A DNA stretch of 36,635 bases. Source: Lachnospiraceae bacterium. GTDB taxonomy: Bacteria > Bacillota > Clostridia > Lachnospirales > Lachnospiraceae. The notes under the pieces were generated by a model that saw only the letters and a program-made list of their open reading frames with translations, made no database searches and was not told the origin of the DNA. Shown here in pieces: positions 7,693 to 16,035 of the stretch. The stretch spans positions 1 to 36,635 of the forward strand of contig JAFTFE010000004.1 of the NCBI GenBank assembly GCA_017449765.1, read 5' to 3'. How positions within the stretch are numbered: the stretch's first letter is position 1; every line of letters begins with the position of its first letter. The translations under genes and the position numbers were made by a program.

Positions 7693-9096
7693 TTATTTAC
7701 CGCCATACCAGGCGATGCCTTCATTTCTCCACCCAAAGCTCACAAGAGTGTCACGTTCAGTGGCACTGGTTGTGTAATGATGAGAACCCGCACCTGTTGC
7801 ATTTGGATTATAGAGTCTGTAAAGTGCCTGTCCTTCATCCCCCGATGAATACCAGCCTACGCCTTCATCCTTCCATCCTAAGCTTACAAGAGTATCTTTT
7901 TCTGTCTTACTTGTTGTATAATGATGGTCGCCTGCATTCGGATTATACAGACGATATACCGGTGTATCAGAAGTCTCAGGTGCATTCCATGCAACGCCTT
8001 CATAATTCCATCCTAAATTAAAAAGATTATTACCTTCTTCAGCACTTGCAGTATAGAAATGTTCGCCTGAGTTAGGATTATAAAAACGATACATTGGAGC
8101 GCATCCTGCAACATTTGAATTATTTGTATCAGATAACAACTCATTGTACTCATATATTGTATAGCCAAGGACATCCTTCCATGAATTATCATCGCCTTCC
8201 CATCCAATATATTCAGTCTTTTTTATTAAATCTCCATGAGAATCATATTCATACTCATAGCTCCAATACTTACCTATACCATCTTTATCTGGTTCACCAT
8301 ATTTTATTATATTTCCTTTAGAGTCATATTCCCAGGTTCTGTAAAAATATACTCCCATTCCTAAATTAATATCGGTCTCTTTAACCCTGTTTCCATTTGA
8401 ATCATATTCGTAGACTTCACATGTATAGGGTTCATTTTCAGCGCTATAATATGTTTTTTTCTCCATTCTCCCATCTGAATTATAATCACATATGCAATAA
8501 GAAAAAACACTTCCATCGTAATCATAATCTGTTTCTTTTGTATAATTTCCGTTTGAATTATAATCATATACCTGATAAGACAACCCATTTCCGTCAGGAC
8601 TGTATCGGGTTTCTTTTATCATATTCCCATATTCGTCATATTCAAAAACATAATAATAATCTATCTCTCCATCAGGATTATAAGAAACAAATTTTGTCGG
8701 GTATCCTGCCGTATTATATTCATATGTATAATATTTGTTAATGCTGTCATTTTGGTAAACTGCTTCTTTCTTTTCTCTTCCATTTGTATCATATTCATAT
8801 ACAGAATAGGAATATTTATTATTATTCGAATCATAATATGATGCACTTTTATATTTTCTACCTGAGGTCGAAGCCATAATTTCAAAATCTTCAAAGCTCT
8901 GATATACCACTCCATATATTATGCCTTCCTGATTATATGAATACTGTTTGCCGGTACCGTTCATATCCTCATAATTAGAATTAACATCATTTATATCCTG
9001 CTCATTTTCTGCATGGGAAGTTACTTCCGCAAAGCCGTTTTCCATAATAAGCATTACCACACAGGCTGCAAATGCAATAAATTTTTTAAGTTTCAT
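7693..9096 (-). CDS. Secreted YD-repeat protein with three DUF5648 repeats (paralog 1)
   Basis: A 467-residue exported protein. It has a signal peptide (MKLKKFIAFAACVVMLI, likely cut after SHA at about 29). About ten imperfect YD/RHS-like repeats of 23-25 residues follow (about 80-320, with units such as YEYDSNGNRVKET). The C-terminal half is three repeats of about 45 residues (about 335-467) with YRLYNPN, a His-rich HHYTTS and LGWKDEGVGWY, which match DUF5648. There is no LPXTG or transmembrane tail, so the protein is probably released or held non-covalently. The beta-rich YD part and the DUF5648 part suggest binding to a surface or carbohydrate, which is inference. A close paralog lies at 33340-34800. 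A good promoter (9134-9162) and GGAAGGAG ribosome site precede it. Confidence 0.9.
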   Translation of the reverse strand: MKLKKFIAFAACVVMLIMENGFAEVTSHAENEQDINDVNSNYEDMNGTGKQYSYNQEGIIYGVVYQSFEDFEIMASTSGRKYKSASYYDSNNNKYSYSVYEYDTNGREKKEAVYQNDSINKYYTYEYNTAGYPTKFVSYNPDGEIDYYYVFEYDEYGNMIKETRYSPDGNGLSYQVYDYNSNGNYTKETDYDYDGSVFSYCICDYNSDGRMEKKTYYSAENEPYTCEVYEYDSNGNRVKETDINLGMGVYFYRTWEYDSKGNIIKYGEPDKDGIGKYWSYEYEYDSHGDLIKKTEYIGWEGDDNSWKDVLGYTIYEYNELLSDTNNSNVAGCAPMYRFYNPNSGEHFYTASAEEGNNLFNLGWNYEGVAWNAPETSDTPVYRLYNPNAGDHHYTTSKTEKDTLVSLGWKDEGVGWYSSGDEGQALYRLYNPNATGAGSHHYTTSATERDTLVSFGWRNEGIAWYGGK

Positions 9097-9133
9097 AAAA
9101 CACTCCTTCCAAATAATACTAAATATTGCCTAT

Positions 9134-9162
9134 ATTCTACCATTCAATTCTTACAAATACAA
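9134..9162 (-). promoter_or_regulatory. Predicted sigma-A promoter for the YD-repeat gene at 7693-9096
   Basis: On the minus strand, TTGTAT (9162-9157), a 17-base spacer, then TAGAAT (9139-9134) preceded by TG (extended -10). This leaves a leader of about 30 bases before the ATG at 9096. The match is visual only. Confidence 0.6.
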
Positions 9163-9212
9163 TAAAAAACAAATCAAATATACGGGAACATCAATACATA
9201 TAATAATAAGTC

Positions 9213-9240
9213 GACCCCGAAATATCAATCTTTCGGGGTC
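9213..9240 (-). terminator. Terminator downstream of the LPXTG-like surface protein gene
   Basis: A perfect 10-bp inverted repeat, GACCCCGAAA (9213-9222) and TTTCGGGGTC (9231-9240), around an 8-base loop. It lies 40 bases after the stop of the gene at 9280. On the minus strand it is followed by a T/A mix (GACTTATTATTATATG), not a clean U run, but the stem is strong. Confidence 0.7.
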
Positions 9241-9279
9241 ACCAAACATACCTTTATAATTTTTTTATCTGAAACTACT

Positions 9280-11829
9280 TTAATTTTTTCTATGTCCTAT
9301 CTTAATCATAACTCCCATTCCAACAGATGATATTAAAAGAAGTATAACAAACATCATCATTTCATCTCCTGTTTTTGGAGACTGCTTTACAGAAGTTGAT
9401 TCTGTAGTTGCCTCATTATTTGAAGGAGTTGTTACTTCCGCCGTTGTAATCTCAGTTGTGGTTGTTATTTCTTCCGTTGTATCTTCCGTAGCTGATATTT
9501 TCTCTGTTGTTGTCTCAGAGGTTGTCTCTTCCGTCGTTGTCTCAGAAGTTGTTTCTTCTGTCGTTGTCTCAGAGGTTGTCTCTTCTGTCGTTGTCTCAGA
9601 GGTTGTCTCTTCTGTCGTTGTCTCAGAGGTTGTCTCTTCTGTTGTTTCGTTCTCAGACTTTGTAGCTATAGCATAATCAGAGAAACTGTCAGTTTCAAAA
9701 GCTATCGCATTATACTCCTCAATATACTCTGTCTCAATAATCTCAAATTCTTCTCCGTTATGGATATTATGGATAATCGTAACAGCTTCAGGATCAATAT
9801 CTTCCGATAAAGCAAGAGCAATTGTTGCCGCTCCCTCAAGATCATTCATAGGATTAGCCCATACATCATCAGGATTACCGGTACCCTTATAAAACACCTG
9901 ATTAAGTTCTAAATCAAGATAAGTCTCTATCTCAAGTCCTGCCTCATCTGCCAGGCTTTCAAACTCAGCCTTCTTCTCGTCACTAATCTCAGCATCCGCA
10001 ACTTCAAGTCTTGCAGATCCGGTATCAAGTGTTCCTTCTGCAAGCTCAACTGCTGCATCGGAAACTGCGTCAGCATCAACCTTAGCCTCATCCCCCTGCT
10101 CTTCTACATGTGCTCCGATATGGAAGTTACCCTTACCGATACGGAAGCTGAATACTGAAGTATCACCAAGCCTGATATCTTCTCCCGTTACATTGAAAGA
10201 TTTTACCTGATAACCATACTTGGTTTCAATCTTCATAGTTACCCATGAGCCCTCAGGTACAACCATTTCACCCATCTCTATACCGGTTTCAGCATTTACA
10301 TTATAACTCTGATGTATAAACGGTATAGTTTCATTACCGTTTTCATCCAGTAAATCTTCATAATCTACTGTTTTCTCCCCTGTACCGTCGTCATAGGTAA
10401 TTGATAAAAGCTCAAGGTTTGAATGTCCGATATACATATCGTTATATTCGTTGCCTTCTATACTAGGATCCATTCTGTCATCATTTGACCAGAGGAAATT
10501 ACCGATAAAGCACTCTTCCTCGGTTATTGGACGAACCTGTACCACGATATTATATATTTCATTGCCGTCAGTATCTTTTTCAGTCGATACAGGAACATTT
10601 TCTATAGTAAAGCCTATACCCTGTCCGTTAAACGCATTTAACCATGCATTTCTATCATCATAGTTAAGTGGTATGTCATAAGACTGATTATTAATTTTAA
10701 CACTTTCTATTCTGTTAGACCAGTTTGAGAAGAAATCTATATCTACCATTGTTTTAGGATTTCCTTCAGTATCCATACCTCTGTTATAACTTATATTCTG
10801 CGACCCATAACTTGAAGCATATCCAGCCTTGTCATCTTTGTTATACTGATTTACACCACGAGTTCTCTGTCCACCATTAATCGATACAGATACAGTATAT
10901 GCATAATCAGCATATGGTGCGCTGCAACCCTCTTCGGAGTTGATATCATATTCTTCTTCAACTTTAGGAACAACAGTCCAACTTCCAATTGGTCCTGATA
11001 AATTAATAACTGCATTGGTATCGCCTGCCGGCTGAGGATCACCGCCACCGCCGCCTTGACCATTCTGAATCTCAAAATGAATCTGGTTACCCGGGATGTT
11101 TAATCCTCCGAGAGAACAGGTATTGGTATCGCTTATAACCAAAGGAGTGTGATAATCATTTTCTCCGATAATCATTACACTCATAGTATCCTTATTAAAG
11201 CTATCACTTAAAGCAAATATAACATCTCCGAGATGATTTCGGTCGATTGTTAAATAAGCTCCTTCACTCCACTGTGCAACTTCACCTGCAACACCTGTAA
11301 CATTTGCAGTTATTTGCACATCACCAAAAGTAAAGGTCAAAACATTTCCGTCTCTGGTAGCATCATTATCGAACTGTATTTCTACTGAACTTTCGTTATT
11401 TTCTCCGTCGCTATTTTCGGCATCCTTTACAACAATTGTTTCATCAGTACTGAATTCCGTATCCGCAGTTATCTTGGTGCCGTCATTCAAATACAATTCG
11501 AATTTATCGCTGTTCCAATCAAGTTTACCGACTGTGTCTTCATCAACATTAATTGTTGCCTCATTAGGTAAATCATTATAAACATTACCTATCGTATCTT
11601 CGCCGGATTTCAAATCAACAAATACTCCATCAATCCTCAGATGTTCTCCTTCCACTTCAATCGTATGATCACCTGTTACTTCATCATCAATTATAAATGT
11701 CAAGATGTATCCGCCATCTGCCTTTGCATTCCTTATTGGAAAATATGCAAACACACTGATCACCATTACAAGTGTAAGCAGAAATACCATTATAAGTTGA
11801 GGAGTTCCTCTCTTCACTCTTTCTTTCAT
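9280..11829 (-). CDS. Sortase-anchored surface protein with T/E-rich stalk
   Basis: An 849-residue exported protein. It has an N-terminal signal sequence (about 1-38, hydrophobic LIMVFLLTLVMVISVFAYF, cut near NAKA), several beta-type domains of unknown family (about 39-740), and a Gly-rich hinge (QGGGGGDPQPAG at about 258-269). A segment ending FETDSFSDYAIATKS resembles the last module of many clostridial surface proteins. A Thr/Glu-rich stalk of 27-bp repeats follows, then SPKTGDE, a hydrophobic helix and a short basic tail HRKN. SPKTG is a variant of the LPXTG sortase signal. The ligand is unknown. A -10 element (TATAAT) with a weaker -35 precedes the gene. Its neighbour upstream is the two-HTH regulator, which is transcribed toward it. 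Confidence 0.88.
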   Translation of the reverse strand: MKERVKRGTPQLIMVFLLTLVMVISVFAYFPIRNAKADGGYILTFIIDDEVTGDHTIEVEGEHLRIDGVFVDLKSGEDTIGNVYNDLPNEATINVDEDTVGKLDWNSDKFELYLNDGTKITADTEFSTDETIVVKDAENSDGENNESSVEIQFDNDATRDGNVLTFTFGDVQITANVTGVAGEVAQWSEGAYLTIDRNHLGDVIFALSDSFNKDTMSVMIIGENDYHTPLVISDTNTCSLGGLNIPGNQIHFEIQNGQGGGGGDPQPAGDTNAVINLSGPIGSWTVVPKVEEEYDINSEEGCSAPYADYAYTVSVSINGGQRTRGVNQYNKDDKAGYASSYGSQNISYNRGMDTEGNPKTMVDIDFFSNWSNRIESVKINNQSYDIPLNYDDRNAWLNAFNGQGIGFTIENVPVSTEKDTDGNEIYNIVVQVRPITEEECFIGNFLWSNDDRMDPSIEGNEYNDMYIGHSNLELLSITYDDGTGEKTVDYEDLLDENGNETIPFIHQSYNVNAETGIEMGEMVVPEGSWVTMKIETKYGYQVKSFNVTGEDIRLGDTSVFSFRIGKGNFHIGAHVEEQGDEAKVDADAVSDAAVELAEGTLDTGSARLEVADAEISDEKKAEFESLADEAGLEIETYLDLELNQVFYKGTGNPDDVWANPMNDLEGAATIALALSEDIDPEAVTIIHNIHNGEEFEIIETEYIEEYNAIAFETDSFSDYAIATKSENETTEETTSETTTEETTSETTTEETTSETTTEETTSETTTEETTSETTTEKISATEDTTEEITTTTEITTAEVTTPSNNEATTESTSVKQSPKTGDEMMMFVILLLISSVGMGVMIKIGHRKN
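9509..9643. repeat. Tandem 27-bp coding repeat, 5 copies
   Basis: Five adjacent 27-bp units (9509, 9536, 9563, 9590, 9617), each starting GTTGTCTCAGA on the plus strand. On the coding strand they give a 9-residue Thr/Glu unit (TTEETTSET register) forming the wall-spanning stalk of the surface protein. The copy number can probably vary in frame. Confidence 0.95.
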
Positions 11830-11853
11830 ATCATCCTATCCTTTCTCACTTTT

Positions 11854-11881
11854 ATTATAAAAAATAAATAGGTAAATACAA
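11854..11881 (-). promoter_or_regulatory. Predicted promoter of the LPXTG-like surface protein gene
   Basis: On the minus strand, TTGTAT (11881-11876), 16 bases, then a perfect TATAAT (11859-11854), 25 bases before the ATG at 11829. The -35 hexamer TTGTAT is identical to that of the secreted YD-repeat gene at 9134-9162. The leader is very short and contains AAAGGA and AGGAT as possible ribosome sites. An imperfect GAGAGGG/CCCTCTC inverted repeat lies just upstream at about 11883-11915 and could be a binding site. Confidence 0.45.
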
Positions 11882-11982
11882 TTTTTCCCCTCTCCAACAA
11901 ATAATCAGAGAGGGAAAATCATTTAATAACATCTTGTAAACGCTATATATTATTTTGACACATTACAATTATTATGACAAGC

Positions 11983-12019
11983 AAGTTGCCGTATTTGTCA
12001 ATGACAAATACGGCAACTT
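11983..12019. terminator. Perfect 18-bp inverted repeat after the two-HTH regulator gene
   Basis: The arms 11983-12000 and 12002-12019 are exact reverse complements around a single central base, with the arm AAGTTGCCGTATTTGTCA. The run TTTTTTT follows on the plus strand. On the minus strand, the direction of the adjacent gene ending at 12026, the stem is followed by CTTGCTTGTC, which is not a U tract. A terminator is the simplest reading, although it points the wrong way for a classic one. A binding site for a dimeric regulator is the alternative. Confidence 0.6.
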
Positions 12020-12025
12020 TTTTTA

Positions 12026-13408
12026 TTATACAAGCAAATATGTTTTAATAGCATTATTTAATTTTTCGTTATATATTACAAAATGGATTTCCGGCGATAG
12101 TTTTTTATTTATTGCTACCCATTTTTTGCTTATTATAAAATCAATATTTTTAAAGTTTTTATTAGTAATCCTCTGAAGTTCTCCACCATCTTCATTGTGT
12201 ATAAAGGTTTCGAATCTGTCACTGTCATCCGCTGTATATATTATCATAAGCGGCTTAGCTTTCTTAAGAAGATATTTTGACTTTACCTTAAAATACGACA
12301 CCTCTTCTTTCCTGGTTGTCATATAGAATCTTCCTCTCTCCTGATTACTCCTAATGCATTCACCGGATAATGCTGCCGATCCGGATGTCATATGCGAGGT
12401 ACAGAACATATTTGAAGGCGGCGTCGGAAAAAAATACGGAGAAATTGCTCCCGTCATATACATCGGTATCCAGCTTTCAATACCAAGTATCATTTCTTCC
12501 AATGGTCTGTCTATATTATGCACTATATTCATATGAATACCCTTTTTCAACAGCATAGATAAAGCTGTTAAATATCTTTTCTTAAAACCTTCATCCTCTG
12601 CGGCTTTTTCCATTGGCAGATCATTATAAAAGAATATATCCTCTTTCGATTTTGAAAGAAGCGTGGTCTTAATGAAGTCCTCCTCAGATGTTTTTCTTCC
12701 CTTTATGCCATAATATGTTTTGCTCTTTCCCAATACTACAGGAGCAGCCGGAACTTTGACCTTACTTAAATTCTCATCCGTAAAATCACTTAAATTGAAG
12801 TCATCAACCTTAGTCAGAAAACCGCCTATAAGTTTTTCATAATTATTGTGTCTGTCGATAAGCCATTTTTTAATATAGATAATGTATTTTTCTTCTGCAT
12901 CGATGTCAGTCAGTTTACAGTTTAATATATCCGCAATCTGTTCCATTTTCTCATTGCTGTGATATGACGAAACTATATAAGAAGCTACCTTATCAGTAAA
13001 ACCGTCTATATCTGTTATTCTTCTGCTTTTATTTTTTATCCTTGAAATAAATGACGAATCATAACCTATCGCTTTTCCGAGAACCGCATTTGACAGTCCG
13101 AGTCGCTCCTGGAGAATATTAAAATTATCAATTAATAGCCCGTAATCACGAATGTCGGACTGTGCAGTAATACTATTTTCAAGGTTTTTCTGTATCTCGT
13201 CCTTATCAATAGATGCACCTTTTTCATCGGCAATTCTATAAAGTGCCTCTACAAGGTTATTAAAATAATCACTGTTTGGTTTTGGTGTCCTCTTACCGTT
13301 CAGATATCTGCTTATAACATCAGGAGAAAGACCGGATGCCTTACTGAGTTCATTTGCAGATAAATTAAGCTCATTTATATAACGATTTAATTCATCGTAA
13401 AATCTCAT
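12026..13408 (-). CDS. Putative transcriptional regulator with two XRE-type HTH domains and an unknown C-terminal domain
   Basis: A 460-residue protein. The first HTH spans about residues 1-60 (LSANELSKASGLSPDVISRYLNGKRTP), and a second lies at about 88-140 (LSNAVLGKAIGYDSSFISRIKNKSRRI). The C-terminal 250 residues form an alpha/beta-like region I cannot assign, including IFFYNDLPMEKA, IHMNIVHNIDRPLEEM and FFPTPPSNMFC. It may be a sensor domain. GAGGTATTAAT gives a good ribosome site. The gene lies 16 bases after rsmI, so it may be the last gene of the tmk-rsmI operon, which is unusual company. It is transcribed toward the LPXTG-like surface protein gene. Control of that gene is a natural hypothesis, but only position supports it. 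Confidence 0.82.
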   Translation of the reverse strand: MRFYDELNRYINELNLSANELSKASGLSPDVISRYLNGKRTPKPNSDYFNNLVEALYRIADEKGASIDKDEIQKNLENSITAQSDIRDYGLLIDNFNILQERLGLSNAVLGKAIGYDSSFISRIKNKSRRITDIDGFTDKVASYIVSSYHSNEKMEQIADILNCKLTDIDAEEKYIIYIKKWLIDRHNNYEKLIGGFLTKVDDFNLSDFTDENLSKVKVPAAPVVLGKSKTYYGIKGRKTSEEDFIKTTLLSKSKEDIFFYNDLPMEKAAEDEGFKKRYLTALSMLLKKGIHMNIVHNIDRPLEEMILGIESWIPMYMTGAISPYFFPTPPSNMFCTSHMTSGSAALSGECIRSNQERGRFYMTTRKEEVSYFKVKSKYLLKKAKPLMIIYTADDSDRFETFIHNEDGGELQRITNKNFKNIDFIISKKWVAINKKLSPEIHFVIYNEKLNNAIKTYLLV

Positions 13409-13424
13409 ATTAATACCTCATATT

Positions 13425-14267
13425 TTACAGTCCTATCGTATATTCGTATATATCTCTCTTGGATATTCCTCTGTCCTTTGCTACCTGCTTTAAAGCCTCT
13501 TTCTTATCAAGCCCCTGCGACATATAAAGCTTTATATGCTCCGGTACTGAAAGTTCATTCCACCCGGCTTTACTCTCCTTTTCAATTTCTTCCTGAGACA
13601 AACCTCTTATAATTATAATACATTCACCCTTTGGTTCATTCTCAGTATAATATGACAATGCTTCTTTAAGAGTAGTTTTAAAAAAAGTCTCATGCTTTTT
13701 GGTAATCTCTCTGCACACGGTTGCTTCCCTGTCACCTAAGGTTTCCACAAGCTCATTTAAAGTTTTAACAAGTCTGTGGGGTGCTTCATATATAATCAAA
13801 GTTCTTGTTTCTTTTTTTAATTCATCAAGAACAATATTTCTTTCCTTCTTATCGAGAGGCAGAAAAGCCTCAAATGCAAACCTGCGCGTCGGCTGTCCCG
13901 AAGCCACAAGAGCATTTATCGCAGCACACGCTCCCGGAACCGGTATAACATCTATACCTGCTTCGTAGCATTTTTTTACAAGCTCTTCCCCCGGATCTGA
14001 GATACCCGGAGTTCCGGCATCCGTTATCTCCGCAATATCCTTACCCTCAAGCAGAAGTGCCACAAGCTCATCCGCTTTTTCGTATTTGTTGTGCTCATGG
14101 TAGCTTGTCATGGATGTATTAATATCAAAATGATTTAACAGCTTTATACTGTTCCGTGTATCCTCAGCCGCTATCAGATCTACTTCACTTAATATTCTGA
14201 CCGCACGATAAGTCATATCCTCAAGATTTCCTATCGGTGTGGCAACCAGATATAATTTTCCTGCCAT
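13425..14267 (-). CDS. rsmI: 16S rRNA (cytidine(1402)-2'-O)-methyltransferase
   Basis: A 280-residue tetrapyrrole-methylase-fold enzyme, the usual RsmI length. It methylates the 2'-O of C1402 in 16S rRNA. It begins MAGKLYLVATPIGNLEDMTYRA, the RsmI signature, followed by DLIAAEDTRNSIKLLNHF, TDAGTPGISDPGEELV and VPGACAAINALVASG. The ATG at 14267 has GAGG 8 bases upstream. A longer frame from 14318 would translate the GC-rich repeat fragment into MPLGTGVGGEIV and is rejected. Its place after trmN6, ricT, holB, yaaR and tmk matches the B. subtilis order (there called yabC/rsmI). Confidence 0.97.
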   Translation of the reverse strand: MAGKLYLVATPIGNLEDMTYRAVRILSEVDLIAAEDTRNSIKLLNHFDINTSMTSYHEHNKYEKADELVALLLEGKDIAEITDAGTPGISDPGEELVKKCYEAGIDVIPVPGACAAINALVASGQPTRRFAFEAFLPLDKKERNIVLDELKKETRTLIIYEAPHRLVKTLNELVETLGDREATVCREITKKHETFFKTTLKEALSYYTENEPKGECIIIIRGLSQEEIEKESKAGWNELSVPEHIKLYMSQGLDKKEALKQVAKDRGISKRDIYEYTIGL

Positions 14268-14287
14268 TAATCTTCCCTCATTTACAA

Positions 14288-14315
14288 TTTCGCCACCAAC
14301 CCCCGTCCCCAGGGG
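14288..14315. repeat. Partial copy of a GC-rich palindromic repeat
   Basis: The stretch TTTCGCC, ACCAACCCCCGTCCCC, AGGGGC aligns to the right arm of the large palindrome at 33247-33319, with AACCCCCGTCCCC identical. It sits between trmN6 and rsmI, in the leader of rsmI. Such extreme C runs are foreign to this AT-rich window. The small CCCC-A-GGGG palindrome can still form, but the long partner arm is missing. Confidence 0.7.
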
Positions 14316-14325
14316 CAACTACTGC

Positions 14326-15063
14326 TCACTCATTATATTTTTTTAAAAGGCTATCCGTATAACTTCCGTCTTTATTATAAACAATTAATGACGGCTCAAC
14401 CTTTATCATTGGCTTGCCTCCCTTTGCCGCCTCTATCAACACCATATTCGGCTCCTTATCAGCGTAAGGCTGCACCATCTGCATACGTTTCGGCTCAAGG
14501 TGATACTCTGACAGCAGTCTTATAATTTCTGCAAGCCTGAAAGGCTTATGGACCATAGCAAATGTTCCTCCAACCTTAAGCAGATATGCCGCTGCTTTAA
14601 CCACATCCTCAAGATTTAGAAGTATCTCGTGTCTGGCTATGTTCTTAGGCTCTAATGCATTCTCAAGTCCATGGCTGCCACTTATATAAGGGGGATTGGA
14701 AGTAACCATATCAAAGCGATCCCTGACGAACAAACTATTAACCGCCTTAATATCTCCACACACAATATCTATCTTATCGGATAAATTATTGTACATAACA
14801 GAACGAAGCGCCATATCGGCGCTTTCTTTCTGAATTTCAAGTCCCGTAAAATGTTTTCCCTTACCTCTTGCCTCCATGAGAATAGGTATAACACCCGTGC
14901 CTGTTCCCAAATCAATTACATCTGCGTTAGCCTTACATGACGCAAAATCCGCCAGAAGCACAGCATCCATTCCAAAACAAAACATATCGGGATTTTGTAT
15001 TATTTGATAACCCTTACATTGAAGGTCATCCAATCTTTCATTTTCTTTTAGTATATCTTCCAT
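14326..15063 (-). CDS. trmN6: tRNA1(Val) (adenine(37)-N6)-methyltransferase family protein (YabB/YfiC-like)
   Basis: A 245-residue SAM-dependent methyltransferase. The class I Rossmann motif VIDLGTGTGVIPILM is followed by GLEIQKESADMA and the N6-adenine methylase motif SNPPYISG. Family members modify A37 in a valine tRNA; some Firmicute homologs (YabB) have not been tested. The QNPDMFCFGMDAVLLADFA segment is typical of the N-terminus. The start is uncertain. ATG at 15063 (MEDILKENERLDDL) fits the family length, with an AGG about 13 bases upstream. A GTG at 15111 has no visible ribosome site but would bring the gene within 12 bases of ricT. The gene follows ricT as in Bacillus. Confidence 0.88.
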   Translation of the reverse strand: MEDILKENERLDDLQCKGYQIIQNPDMFCFGMDAVLLADFASCKANADVIDLGTGTGVIPILMEARGKGKHFTGLEIQKESADMALRSVMYNNLSDKIDIVCGDIKAVNSLFVRDRFDMVTSNPPYISGSHGLENALEPKNIARHEILLNLEDVVKAAAYLLKVGGTFAMVHKPFRLAEIIRLLSEYHLEPKRMQMVQPYADKEPNMVLIEAAKGGKPMIKVEPSLIVYNKDGSYTDSLLKKYNE

Positions 15064-15122
15064 CTGACTTAACTTACCTGTTATATCCTGATACACATTC
15101 AAAGACTTCACAATTAAAATGC

Positions 15123-16034
15123 TTATTCATCATCTAACTTTGAACCGACTTCTTTTGCTTCAAGCGCTTCAAGTGCCTTAAGCTCTTCATCATTAACCTG
15201 ATTATCATTTCTTCTTCGTCTGACCTTAAAGTTAAGTTCTTCAACAGGATATTCTTCGATTTCCTTAGTATCATCCTCAAGGGTTACAAGTATCTTTACC
15301 TTCTGCCTAAGTACATTTACCGAATGAACCTCACCCTTTATACCGTTTTTGGTTCTTACAAAATCACCCACATTCGGAAGTCTGTCATTCAGGTACTCAT
15401 ATGTATCCTGCTCATGCTTGAGACAACACATAAGTCTTCCGCATACACCGGATATCTTGGTAGGATTAAGTGACAGATTCTGTTCCTTCGCCATCTTGAT
15501 AGACACAGGTACAAATTCTGACAAATGCTTATGACAACACAATTCTCTGCCACATATGCCTATACCGCCGACTATCTTGGTCTCATCTCTGACACCTATC
15601 TGTCTAAGCTCAATTCTGGTCTTGAATACTGCTGCCAAATCCTTAACAAGTTCCCGGAAATCCACACGTCCGTCTGCAGTAAAATAAAATAACACCTTGT
15701 TATTGTCAAACGTATACTCAGCATCTATGAGTTTCATTTCAAGACCGTGTTTTTTTATTTTTTCAAGGCATATATCATAAGCTTTTCTACTCTTAAGCTT
15801 ATTTTCTTCATATTTTTTTGCATCATTATCATTTGCAATTCTCATAATAGGTTTAAGCACAGTAGACATCTTGGTTTCATCTATCTGACGTCTGCCAAGC
15901 ACAACCTTACCGTATTCAACACCGCGCGCTGTCTCAACTATTACATATTGACCGGCTTCTACCTCATATTTTAACGGATCGAAAAAATATATCTTTCCGT
16001 TTTCTCTAAAGTGAACGCCTATTACATCTTTCAT
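15123..16034 (-). CDS. ricT: PSP1-domain protein, RicT/YaaT homolog
   Basis: A 303-residue PSP1 family protein. In Bacillus, RicT (YaaT) joins RicA and RicF in a complex carrying [4Fe-4S] clusters that affects RNase Y processing and sporulation. The conserved cysteines are here: Cys161, Cys166 and Cys167 in ICGRELCC, and Cys198, Cys203 and Cys204 in VCGRLMCC. The C-terminus is a charged tail rich in Arg, Glu and Asn. The start at 16034 abuts holB, with the ribosome site inside the end of holB (AGGAGAACTGAA). Partner genes ricA and ricF are not in this window. The role is inferred from the family. Confidence 0.93.
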   Translation of the reverse strand: MKDVIGVHFRENGKIYFFDPLKYEVEAGQYVIVETARGVEYGKVVLGRRQIDETKMSTVLKPIMRIANDNDAKKYEENKLKSRKAYDICLEKIKKHGLEMKLIDAEYTFDNNKVLFYFTADGRVDFRELVKDLAAVFKTRIELRQIGVRDETKIVGGIGICGRELCCHKHLSEFVPVSIKMAKEQNLSLNPTKISGVCGRLMCCLKHEQDTYEYLNDRLPNVGDFVRTKNGIKGEVHSVNVLRQKVKILVTLEDDTKEIEEYPVEELNFKVRRRRNDNQVNDEELKALEALEAKEVGSKLDDE

Positions 16035-16035
16035 T

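Noticed and set aside
9458-9676. Plus-strand frame of repeated VVSEVVSS
   Set aside because: It is the antisense reading of the 27-bp T/E-rich repeats of the surface protein, without a start signal.
14268-14318. N-terminal extension of rsmI (MPLGTGVGGEIVNEGRL)
   Set aside because: It translates the GC-rich repeat fragment; RsmI normally begins at MAGKLYLVATPIGN, with a ribosome site at the proper distance.
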